Source of the DNA: Drosophila miranda | Lineage: Eukaryota > Arthropoda > Insecta > Diptera > Drosophilidae | Direction: 5' to 3' | Length of the DNA: 64,000 bases | NCBI RefSeq assembly: GCF_003369915.1 | Contig: NC_046677.1 | Span: forward strand, 21,470,913-21,534,912 | Shown: one piece after another, positions 1 through 11,600 of the stretch | How the letters are laid out: every line of letters begins with the position of its first letter | Position numbering within the stretch: the stretch's first letter is position 1 | Program-made: the position numbers and the translations under genes | The notes under the pieces: generated by a model | The model's input: only the letters and a program-made list of their open reading frames with translations | The model's database searches: none | What the model was told of the DNA's origin: nothing

Positions 1-94
1 TTTATTATAAAATTTAACAAAAAATTTGTCTTTACAGTGGACACGAAGCTTGTGAGACCGAAAAAGATAAAAAAAAATTACATAATTTAACAAC

Positions 95-101
95 AAAAAA
101 A
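95..101 (-). terminator. Pol III T-run terminator of tRNA-Asp
   Basis: Seven consecutive T on the minus strand lie about 14 nt past the tRNA 3' end, as expected for RNA polymerase III termination. Confidence 0.8.
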
Positions 102-115
102 GAACTTATACATCT

Positions 116-187
116 CTCCCCGACGGGGAATTGAACCCCGGTCTCCCGCGTGACAGGCGGGGATACTGACCACTATACTATCGAGGA
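116..187 (-). tRNA. tRNA:Asp-GTC: tRNA-Asp (anticodon GTC)
   Basis: Read on the minus strand, this 72-nt sequence folds into a full cloverleaf. It has a seven-pair acceptor stem starting TCCTCGA, A box TAGTATAGTGG, anticodon stem CCCGC/GCGGG with loop CTGTCAC (anticodon GTC), B box GGTTCAATTCC and discriminator G. No intron is present. The A and B boxes are the internal RNA polymerase III promoter. A run of seven T on the minus strand just downstream (plus-strand 95-101) is the expected terminator. The D-loop reads GGTCAGT; from memory the melanogaster copy has GGTTAGT, so a one-base difference is possible. Confidence 0.97.
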
Positions 188-3100
188 TGTTGTAAGCGTC
201 TTGCCAAATGCTGCACTTGAAAATGGTTCGAATATACTCTTAGTTCTCTTTATCGTGTGGTTGTAGGCAGAGTAGCGGGACTTTCGGTTTTGGTTTTGCG
301 TTTAATTTAGTATTTAATATATTTAGACAGGGCTCGAATCACCCTCAAAAGGTGTTAATGCCGGAGGGGGAGGATTCTTGATGTGTTTACAAATTATTTT
401 TGACGCGTTTTAAGTCGCTTCGGGGCTGAGGACTGCCTGTATATGTGTGTATCTATGGGAGTGTGCAGGCATTTATGAGAGAGAGTGGGTAGATTTATGC
501 GCAGCGCTGCGTGTAATTATAATTTATCGTTGTTGAAATTCCATAAAACTTTAACACCTCTCACCTTGGGACCGTGAAGTGCAGCAGAGAGGAGAACAGA
601 GAAGAACAGAAACCGAAACGAACCCGGGAAGGAAACAAAATGAGCAAAGATGGTGGAAGAAGAGGGCCTGTTGCATGCTTAATTGCACTTCACTTTGATG
701 AACAGTCATGGAATGGGGGGGCACCACTCGAGAGTGTTAATGATGCAACAGACTCAAAGAGACAGAGTTGCATTTGCACCTTGGCTGCAGCTTGCCAAGA
801 GATTTGGTCTCGTTTTCGAGTCGATTGTTTTTCTGTATCTCTAAGATCCAAGGCATTGCAAAAGTGTGCAAGAATGGAACAAATTCCAAGCATTTTTCCA
901 CATGTTGCCGACAGCATGAAATGTCTTTCGGTTTATTTATACACACAATGAAAACTGTCGCCCACGTTGACACAAATTTCTTGTACTCTACGAAAATTTC
1001 CATGCTGCAGATACTCAGATACACACACGCAGAGACTCTGTTGTATCGGTGAGATGCCTGGACAGTAGTGCTGCTGCTACCAACAAAAAAAGACTTAAAA
1101 GAACAATCTGCTTTCTGTCTGCTTTGTTTTTGGGTCTCGGACTTTTGCTTTTGACTTTGATTTAAGGCCCAGCCACACTCCAAGTGACATCTACTCGAAC
1201 CTTTTCTGTTCCAGTGAGGGACCTTGTCTTTTGTCTTCTCTTTTCGTTGATTTGGGAGCCTGTTGCGCACATCTGTTGGCCATGTTGAGAATACGAGTGA
1301 CCTGCAGCAGAGCAGCAGAGAAGGTTCGTCCCTGTATCTGTATCTAATGTGAGTTCTAACAATAAACCCAAAGATACAGATTCGTTACAGATACAAACGA
1401 TCCATTGGGCCCGCCACTCTGTCTGGCTGGGCCTGTTCTGTATATGTTTATTGTGTGGATTGTGGATAGGAAAGTGTTCCCCCTGCCTGTGCCGCCCGCC
1501 TTTCACACGAAATACTCGAAATATCCAGCATGGAATACATGGTTCTATTGTATATATATTGTATACAACAGAATAATGGGTATTTGCTCGATTCATTGCT
1601 GGAAATTCCACCCCCGCCTCCTGCTCCTCCCCCACCTCCCAGCACAGACAGTTCTTCAAACTCAAACAAATTTCAAAGCACAGTGCAGTGCTAATGGAAC
1701 AGGTAAATTGGAGTCGAGTCGAGTCGGGAGTCTCGGTTAGGGGCTTTTTAGCACAGGTGCTAATTGGTCAATGCAGCAAATCCTCACGTTTATCTTTGGG
1801 TTTCCTCCATTACGCGTATTAGCACGAAGATCATCGTATGGAAATTTCGCGCTAGAAAGAGTTTCCGAATTTTTGCCTCTAATCAAATGCGTTCCACACA
1901 AGTCATGGACTCTGCGCATTCCACTTCACTCCACGTTGCATGCACCACTCCACTCCACTGCTGCAATACTTTGTTGGGTGAAAGACAAGTGAACAAATCC
2001 AATAAGATATAAGACGCATTGGGTACCCAGCGAAAGGATAGAATAGAAGATTGGGTTAAGAATAACTTTTTACGAATTTATGTCAAAAGTCATTTTTTGG
2101 AATAGACTTTCTGTAGGTCGCTTAGTTATAAAATCATATTTTTTTTAAGAATTTTGTATTCCTTAATTTTGTTATATGAAGGTCCCAAGGGTGTCTGGGT
2201 TTTTGTTGGGTCTAAGATTATGTTTGTGAATAAATCATCAGTTTTTTAGCGGTCTCCGATAATTTTCGAAGGATAGATTATCCGTGATTATATGTGCTTT
2301 CTATTATTTTTGAGCCAAAGCAAAGTTTTGCAAGTTGAAATTTTTTTTTTTATCACCATCAATTGATAATGTTTGTTGATCAGATATTCGTTGTGCATAA
2401 AGATCCAATTTATTGGAAAACCTTGAGTTTGGGTCAAATGTTCACAGTTTATCAGGGTCTCGAAGAATCATCGGGAGACTCTTAACTTATCGCTGAAAAA
2501 TTATACCGATTCATGATTTCATCGAAGAGAAGCAATAAAACCAAGTTCTTTTTGAACATTTTGCACCTGCAAACTAATGGTTAATTTAAGAAATTATAAA
2601 CATAAATCTGCAGAATGATTGTTGAATAATTCTACGAAATTTATTGCTGCCGCTGATTCCAATTAACCAATCGGGTCTGCAACATCTTGGTTCTACCAAA
2701 AATTTCCCCCTTCGGCTGAGATCAGATCAAGGGTATCTATAGAACCAACTTGATTTTCTGGTTCCCCCAAAACAGTGGCCCTCTGCTCGGCTGCAGTTTT
2801 CTGGTCTTTTGGTCTCTGGTGCAACACACAGTGCCGCGTCTGGCTGTGCACCGCATGACTCCTACACTTGAGAAATCACACCTCGGGGGCAATGGCAGGG
2901 GCAGAGCACCAGAAGAAGTGGCTGCCACAACAGCAACTACAAAATCTGGGCAGCCTAAGAGCTGAATGGAATGGGAGCTAAAAGGGCATCATCTATAGAT
3001 TGGACTAGACAAAACCAGAGCAAAGCAGACCCAGACCGAGGCGGAGACGGAGGCGAAGGAGCAAAATGAATTATGGCCGCGGGCGTGATAATAAACGGGA

Positions 3101-4690
3101 GATCAGACCCCGGGTCTGGGGTTGGGAATGGGGCTTCGACTGCAGGAGGTTGAGGTTGAAGTTCGGGAGCCATTCTCTTGAGGGTTATCGCGCTGGCCAT
3201 AAACCAAGCAAAAATAACTAGGAAAACTCTTTTCTCATTCTATTTGAAAGTTAAAACAATCAATATGATATTTGTGCAGTCTTTTAACGGGAAATGGCAT
3301 TAAAAGATATATGTAAATATTATTTAGTACTTAAGGAGTACAATTGCGACCTGCGGATGGATATTAAGATCATATTAAGCTTTTATATTCTTTGAAGTAC
3401 GGATCAGAGATATTACTGATGCGTTTTTAATGCCGAAAGTGCTCAGCGAGGCTGAAGGTCTAGGACTACCTGGTGGCTAGAAAGGAAGAAGTGCTAAGCG
3501 CTTCTGACACCAGGTACCCGGCTGCGAGGCGACACCACAAGGAGAAGCCTATCGTAGACCATAATTAGCCGCGACTACTGTGCGGCTAATGAAGGCGGAG
3601 AGGCTGGACATGGAAGAGGGAACCGCAGCCTAAATGATATCTTCAAGTACGAGCAAGAGTATCTCATGGATACGCTCGTGAGGGCAACAGCAAAAGGAGT
3701 CAGACTATTAGTTGGCAATGGTGTTGCTGCTAATCACTGGCTTGCGTTGCCTCGAATCGCTAACAAATTCGACCAAAACTGTTATTATTGTTGCATGCCC
3801 CCATATGCAAAAGGGCCCTGCAATTATGCACCCAGCCAGCCCCCAACAGTCCCCCTCTGTACTGCCTCTTCCTGGGGCACGTCCACATCTCCCCCATGCT
3901 GCCGTATCTAGATATGTCAGTTATAATAAGCAGCAGCGAAATACGAGCGCACAGACAACGGCCACGACGACGACGACGATGCTAACCAAAGATCAAGATA
4001 CACACGCTCGCGAACACAGACACAGATGCATCCATACAGACATAGATACACCCATACTAAGGGGAGGCATAAAAAAACTTGAAATTCAACCAGAACGCTC
4101 TCTTGCTTTCGTTGTTGTCTCTCTCGGCTCTTGTCGGTTTTCCTCTATCGGCTGTTGCTGAGCAATGTTGCGAAGTCAGTGCAACTTGTGCCGCATCAAA
4201 ATGTTGCCATTACACCGTTTACAGGGCGTGCTAGTAGGAAAACCAGGTAGCCAGATAGCTTAGCAACATTTCAGATGCTGCTGGGCGCTACCTCGTTGTA
4301 CCAACACACCCTGCCACCGGCTCTCAGCAACATGTACCCCGTCGTATATACCCATATATATTCTTGTTGAGGAAAATATGCGCTGAATCTTTTTTTGAAT
4401 CTTCGAAATTGCGGCCGCGTCGCTCCGTGTTCGAAATTTGCGTGTGTTGGGTAGGAAATTCGTGAGATCTTTGTGATATCACATAAAAAATATCGAAAAT
4501 ATATTATCAAACAAAAAAATATATAGTATATTTCTTTACCTGTTGCACATTCAGTGTTCTGATATGTGGTATGCGATTCGTGGCGTTTGTTTCTGGTGTT
4601 TACACTGGAGGGTGTATAATTAATACACACATGTTTACGGATAATATTATTAACTAAAAAATAAATGGAAAAACGTGTTTCAATCAAGTC
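188..4690. other. Intergenic region between tRNA-Asp and tkv
   Basis: No supported gene is visible. Open frames here are short, without splice context or recognisable domains, and overlap on both strands. The stretch holds AT-rich sequence at 2040-2700, the hairpin-rich GC-richer segment at 3432-3590 (separate entry), and CT-rich sequence at about 4095-4150 that could belong to the tkv promoter region. Distal regulatory DNA of tkv is likely but cannot be delimited from sequence alone. Confidence 0.6.
3432..3590. other. Structured segment with three consecutive hairpins
   Basis: Hairpin A: TCAGC 3443-3447 pairs with GCTGA 3451-3455. Hairpin B: outer arms TACCTGGTG 3467-3475 and CACCAGGTA 3508-3516 (9 of 9), inner arms AGAAGTGCT 3487-3495 and AGCGCTTCT 3497-3505 (8 of 9 plus a G.T pair). 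Hairpin C: ATTAGCCGC 3564-3572 and GCGGCTAAT 3582-3590 (9 of 9, 9-nt loop). The segment is GC-rich against AT-rich flanks and has no ORF. It could be a transposon terminus, a structured noncoding RNA or chance; I recognise no family. Confidence 0.45.
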
Positions 4691-5602
4691 TGTTTCAACA
4701 ACAAATAATCAACAAAAGAACAGAAGAATATATCTATGTGGATATAAAAACTGATAAATAGTGTTTATGTTGTGCTAGTGCTGATCGATTAAAACCAAAA
4801 ATAGTGCAAAACCTTCTTTGAGATCCAGCGCAATAACAAGAGAGGGGAACGAAAAGGGATTGAGGATTGAATTTCACCTGATTTGTATTGCCACCTTTCG
4901 TATATAATTATAATCAACGTGATCACGCGCTCACACCATCCGCACACACACACCGCACACACACACACCCACACGCACACACACACACACAAGAGGATAC
5001 AACAACAACAACAACAACGTTTCCAACACCAGATGCAGCAACAACAACGTTAGCAACACTCCAGCTCCAACTCCAAGTCCAACAAAAGCTTCTTGCATCC
5101 GTCCCGCCCGTCCTCCAAGGATCAAGTTTGGCAAAACCCATAATTCTGCGTCGGCTCCATGGTGTCGCCGGCTTGACCGACGCCGTCGCCATAGCCCTCC
5201 GGCCCCCTCTGCTGGCTGCTCCTGGTCCCCCCCAACGGGGCGCTATAAACAAAACCCAAAAGAAGAGAGCATACGAATCCAGTTCTTCAGCGCACACAGA
5301 TACCTCGTAGAGACAGCGAAAGAGAGATAGAGAGAGGGAGATCGTATTCCCCCCCTTGCCTCCCCCTTCTAGAGATCCACGATCTCGTGTGCTTTTGTTT
5401 TGCTTTTGTTGCTTCGGCTGCTTCGCGTTTATTGTTTTGTTGCACAGCCCCAGAAGAGCGGAGAGTGGAGAGTGGAGAAGAGAGTGTGGAAGGAAGACTC
5501 TGTGAAAGGAGCGGAGGAGAAGGAAGAACACAACACCAACAAAGTTGCATTGCAGCCGCTGCCACAGCCGCTGCCCCGCGCACCGTATAACAATCATCAG
5601 AC
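4690..5602 (+). other. tkv: Probable tkv 5' UTR exon (upstream part approximate)
   Basis: The sequence before the tkv start is rich in CA (4941-4991) and CAA (about 5000-5018) repeats, typical of Drosophila 5' leaders, and runs without a clear acceptor to the start codon. Two short upstream ORFs fall inside it (5033-5053, six codons; 5159-5176, five codons). I see no unambiguous TATA or initiator, so the 5' boundary is a guess. tkv is known in D. melanogaster to use several alternative promoters and first exons. Confidence 0.4.
4941..5018. repeat. CA then CAA simple repeats in the tkv leader
   Basis: Interrupted CA run at 4941-4991, then CAA units about 5000-5018. Confidence 0.9.
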
Positions 5603-8600
5603 ATGGCGCCGAAATCCAGAAAGAAGAAGGCTCATGGTAAATATTAATATAACATTTCTTTGCTTTTTATACTCTCTCAAAACGAATGCCGGAGTTGTCG
5701 GAGTACGATACAATTGGTGGCATTCGTGCAACTTGAGCAATCTACAAATCTCCAATGATCTCTGCCAGAACGATGGGGTATATATGGATTCTATAGGAGA
5801 GAACTGAAAGAATGTAACTTTGGGAAGATATCCTCAGCCTGTGAAAGAGGAACAGTGTAACAATCTGAAAACAGTTGTCCTTAAATGTATGATACTATAA
5901 CAAAACAAAAAACTGGCATCTATAATGCTCTCTAAGAATGTCCTCGAAATATTCGTTGCACCGTCTAGAAATTCCTGGAATAGATAGAAATCATTTTCTA
6001 TACTTTTCTTATCCGTTTTGAAGATCTACGTCGATTGCTTCTATTGATTTCTTTCCTTTGATTAGTGTATCCCCTGTTCGTATTGGTTCTTATTTGTTTA
6101 GCCCGATTTGATTTTCCCTGGGGAATGGCTGGCTCTTGTTCTTGGCCATTTATAGTTTTATTTTGCGATTCTCTAAGAGATTTTCCCCCCAAAGCTTTCA
6201 CTGGCTGCGGTGCCACAGAGAGGAAGACTGCCCTGCCTGGTCTTGGGCCGCTTATCTTGGCGCTGATCGGCCATGGCGGACAAGTTAGTGCCTTTATCAT
6301 TGTACCATGATCATTGTCGTCTCATAAGTATGCAGCGCTCATATTACAAATCTTTGAGCATATCCTGTTGGCCGCCGACTCTATCCCCTGCCACTCTGAG
6401 GCACTCACTGCTTGTGTTTTCAATTGAAATTCGTTTGGTTTTTCGTTATGTTTCTAATTGCGTTTCGTTGTTCAGTTCGGTTCGGTTCTGTTTCGGGATC
6501 TTATTCTATGCCAAGTGTGGCTGGGACTGTGCCCTGACCATCCCATCGCCAGGAGATCCCATCGGCTTAAAATATGCGACGTCTCCGCCTGTCGTTGTCT
6601 CCTTTTTCCTCTGCTGAGTTTGCCCATGTTTTTCTTAATTTTTTATGACCCTCAAGCAGGTAGAATCCGGGAAAAAGATTGAAGAAACGAAAGAGACAGA
6701 TCGAGAGGCAAGGGAGATACAATGGGGCCCGAAATAAAAAAAAAAGGAAAAGAACGAACAAAAAAGATCAGCTGTCAATTTTATGGGTGCCACAGTTCTT
6801 GTTCTCTTTCTCCACCTCCAGCTCTCCCTCTCTCTCTGGGGTGTTGCATGCCCATATTTTATGCCTTTTTTTGTGTGTGTGCCCAACATTGTTGTCATTT
6901 CATTTCATTTCATTTGCTTAGATTATTTTGATATGCATCTGAGCATTTGATTTGATTTTGGGACCTGGGATGGGCCCACGAACCGAATTTTATGACTGCG
7001 CGTGGGGATGGATTAGGGAATACACAAACAGATAATCCCCCATCATTCCTTAGATCTTTTAATAACATCGGAAAAGATGTTATTTAAATAAGAATTGTAT
7101 GCAACAAGAAACTTGATTTCACTATCTCCCGTCACACTACGTTTACGTGTGACTGGAAACTACGTCAAGCGGCAGAAATGGTATAAATTCTAATTTGGTC
7201 AGAATTATTATAAGACATACTCGTAATACCAATACCTCTGGTTATATACCATATCTTCCCATTTTTTTTTATTGGAGTGAGGTCATTCCCTTATGATACA
7301 TATTTTTTATCAGGGCAGACGACACGTCATACAATAAATATTTAAATGCGAAAGATGCCTAGTAAAACGTTATCATAAATTTGTATTGCCTCAAAATACC
7401 ATTTCAATTGTGAATAATCTCGGATGAAAACGACTTAAAATCGTACTATATTTTTTCTTAATCTTTAGAAGTGTTTCTTTGTTTGAAACTAACAGAAAAT
7501 TGAATCAGTTCTCTATGGATTTGTAAAGACTACATTTTCAGAGTTATTATAATTCAATTTTCTATATTTCATTCCTTTTGATCTGCATTTCATTCGTTTA
7601 AAAACGCCTTGAAGTCGCTTTGGCTTTCCGTCCAGGTGCAGGGCAGAGCAGAGAGCTGTCTGATTATATGATTTCCTTTGTGCAGTCACAGTCACAGTCG
7701 CAATCGCATTCCCAGTACCCAATCCTCAGTCCTCAGTTCTCAGTTCTCAGTCTCTCTTAATAATAAATTGGCCACGGGGGGTGTCGTCGTTCCCTGCCCC
7801 GTGGCCCTGCCCCGTTTTCTGGCTGTTCTTTTAGTCAGGCGGTCGGTTGCGCCCATGAAAAATCGCAACAAATGCCAAACAACAGACAAGATAAAACCCT
7901 CGAAAGCGCAACAAATACGAAAAACACCTTTTGATGTGGGCATTGTGCGCAAAGACAAAAGATATCAGGCATAGCACACACTTGCAGGGAAATCAGACAG
8001 AGTTTTCCTCGAAAATGCCCCGACAAGAAAGTCACTTTTTGATTGAAACTTTAGCTGTTCAGGACCGAAGAGAGCTCATAAGAGGCCCTGATATAGGGCG
8101 ACATATGCTTGAATGAATGTAGTTCCACTTCTCTCATCACAAGTGCTGGACAGACGTCGATTCTACGTGACTGTGCTGTGCTGTGCTGTACGGGTATGGT
8201 ATTAATGATCGAATGGAAGCACTCGAAATGTTGTTTCGTGGAATCACCTTCACAAAACAAAACTCTATGCTTTCTAAACTGATATGGAATTTGACGATAA
8301 CAGCACTGTGATAGTGTGCAGGCGTATGCGCGTGCGTATCTGTGTGTGTTTATGGCAGACGCTAAATAGTACCAATTCCCAGGTATATGACCGACCGACT
8401 GGCCGCTGTTTAAGTTATAGGTTTGGTCGGGAACTACACCCTAATCTTATCAATTTTGTCGTCTGCCGCCGCTGCCGCCGCCGCCGCCGCCTGTTCACGT
8501 AAACAAACAAAATAAAAATATATATAGTTATAATAATAGTAAACGGAAAGGGAAACAAAAACAAGTCACAATGATATAAGCGTTATTTCGACTATGGTGA

Positions 8601-11600
8601 TACCTGATATTTCTAGGCCTGATAGGAATATGCTAAAGAATGATTATTTTGGGCAGCATTTGCTCCATTGCAAAGGTGCAAATCAAACGCGTAGAATGTT
8701 GCTGTACCGTGTATAATAATATAGTAATATAACATACAAAAACCCGCTTAATTTTACGACCAAACGTGTGCCTGTGTACACATTTTCGAATGCATTTTAG
8801 TGGCATTTTTAGCCGCCTCAGCGCATAACTTACAGATCTCTCGGAGAGAGAGAGAGAGAGGCATGCCCCAGAAAAACAACAGTAACTGTACCCTTGTCGA
8901 ACACATCTAAAACATATATATTATATTTCAAACTGACGTTTGTGCTGACCATTGACCGAATAGTTTGTGGCTTGCACTTTTCACACGCGCAAAATTTCCT
9001 CAGTGAAATTTCATTTATTTTTACTTTAATTTAAATGCCAACCTGTCGAATTATTTCTTTTTTCATCGGCCAAGACACGCAAAAGAGGTCATTGATTTGT
9101 CTTGGGGGGGCCCTCTCGGTGTGTGATCAGCAGAAACCCCGACTAGACGACGACGACGACGACGACGACGACGACTACACGACCACCAAAATCGCTCTAA
9201 ATGCCGTCTGGTCGCGGTCGCGTCTTTAGGCGGAATCAGACAATTGGTTTCTGTCTGATCTGGCGACGCCGTAATAACTTCGAATCGGGGCTACGTGGCT
9301 TTCATTAAATCAGCTATAACTCTGACATTGGGCTGGCCTAAAGTCACATGAGGTTAAAGCCACACAAATACTAGAATAATAATTAAATCCCCCAGAAGAT
9401 TAGCTAATGTTTCCACGAAGTGCAATCACAATTTAAACGCGTACTTTCCCCAATAAAACCTGACTAGAAATGAAATATAATAGGTTTTAATATGATTATT
9501 CTCTTTACTGTCCGACTAAAGTGTGAAAAATATCAGTTTTACTACTGAGAAAATTGTTGCATAAATTAGAAAAAACTTAAACGGTTGCAGAAAGATGGAA
9601 AAATTGAATTAGCTAGTGGAACTGGCAGTTACAGGCATATATTATATTTTAATGAATTGTTTGATTAATGAACCCACTTATTCTCATTAGAACCCGCAGC
9701 AGGTAAGGTTTATTCACACTTGTACCATTAAAAAGATGGAGATTTGATCTATAAGAGTTCGGTTCTCTTTTAGTTCTCTCTCTCTCTCTGAAAATTAAGG
9801 TCTTGTTTTATGTGAAGATCAAGATCTCCATTCATTATCGGATAAGTAGAAAATGTTTGCTTAGTTTTATTTTCTCGGTTCCGTTCCCTTGCGGTTCGAG
9901 TGCAGCGTCCGCATATCCTGTTCTGCGGATCAATCTCATTCCATCCCATTCCCAAGCGATCCGATCCGATCCGATCTGTCGCCAGCGTGTGGAACACACA
10001 TGTGCGAGGAGAGCGCGTGAAAATGACGACTAAGGAGAGTCCCAGAGTATGGTTCTGCCTCTGGTGCTGTCCGTCTGCGGGGATGTGCGATGTGGGATGG
10101 TGGATGGTGGATGGGGGATGAGGATGAGCGTTCGTCGCTCTGCACCGAGGAGATGCGGATATGCTGAATGCTGAGTAGGCGGCAGCTGCTGCTGTTTGTC
10201 AAAACATTGGCATGGAATTTTGCTGTGAGGCGAGGCAAGTGAAATGAAATGTATCTGCCAGATACATATGCACATCTCTTTCGATGTCTGCTGGTGGGGC
10301 ATATGTAAATGAAGTTTCCTGTCAGGCAAAAGAAACTCCATTAGCGGACAATAACAACAGCAGCATCCATGAATTCCCCTTAATTTCGTTGACGATTAAT
10401 CAAAATCAAATAAATGCAAGTAACTTCGGATGGGTACTCCTCCATCTACTACTGCTGCTCCTCCCTCCTCCTCCTCCCTTTTCCTGAGCTCCGACCTGCT
10501 CCTGCTGGCTCTTTTGTTGATGGATTTCGTGATAAATGAAGTGAAATTTGAGGGAATTTATCTTGAAGATCCGTTGTTAAGGCTGTTCTTGGGTTGTTTT
10601 CTTTGTGTGGCATCTCCACAAACAAATGCGTTAAACGCTTCAAGCGATTATCTCTCAGACCTTAACTTTTGCATACATACATATGTACATATTAACGAGT
10701 ATGTGTACAGTCGGTGGGTTCTTTCCAGTTAATGGAAACTTTGGTGCATTGCTAGCTTTGGTGAATGTAAATAGATGAGTACATCAGGGATTAAAACCTT
10801 CATTATCTTGTGTCTGTGTTAGATCTCCGTAGTGGTTCTATTTTTATGACCACCACTGCTCGCATGCCCCGTTATTTTTACGAGTGTGCTTTCGGCTTTT
10901 GATTTATGCAGAGGATTAACATTGATGCTATCGCTGCTCTGCTGCACTCTGCCTAGCTTTACGACTCTCGACACTGTCTATCTCAAGGTCACTGGCCATA
11001 ATCTCCACACAACAGAGCTCTCCCATTAACAGTGAGCTGTTAAAATCGAACAGTGTTTACGGTCGCTAATGGAGCGAGACACGTTCTCGTATTTGCTTTG
11101 ATGTCCGAAATTTCTATAACTTTTATTGTACTCCTCCTCTCCCCACCCATCATCTATTGTTGCTGGCGGATAAGTAAATGTGTCGCACCGACAGACAGCA
11201 CGGCGGCATGTTTATTAGACTACAAACACAACAGCAACAACAACAACAACATGTGTACAGTGGCAGACAACTGTTAGCCGCACAATGGGAAAAACGAGAA
11301 TCGCGTTTCGCAAATCGCACATCGCTAGCCAATGACAACGCACAATGGCACGTATTGCTCATTTGGGCGTATGTGCATGTCATATAAAGAACCAGTCGGC
11401 AAGATCTAGTCATTCGACTATGGGATACCTGAAAATCAGATCTAGTCTCACGATGAAATACAAATTCATAGAAAATTGCTGGGATTTTTCATTACCTTCG
11501 ATGTAATATACAATATATCCCATTTCAAAGGTTTGTCAAGATGCATACAGGTAGATTAAAGCTCCAACTCCAACTCTATTAAGTATGATAGCACTACCCT

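Noticed and set aside
574..1270. Overlapping 125- and 177-codon frames on opposite strands
   Set aside because: No domain, promoter or splice evidence; mutual overlap argues for chance.
3415..3440. Hammerhead ribozyme core (CTGATG...CGAAAG)
   Set aside because: The invariant CUGAUGA is broken (C in place of the last A) and no convincing stem II or flanking stems can be drawn.
4923..5597. 224-codon minus-strand frame opposite the tkv leader
   Set aside because: It mostly translates CA/CAA/GA simple repeats (VCVCVC, VVVVVV, SLSLSL).
9680..9697. Second recursive splice site candidate (GCAGCAG/GTAAGG)
   Set aside because: There is no pyrimidine tract before the AG; the upstream bases are purine-rich.
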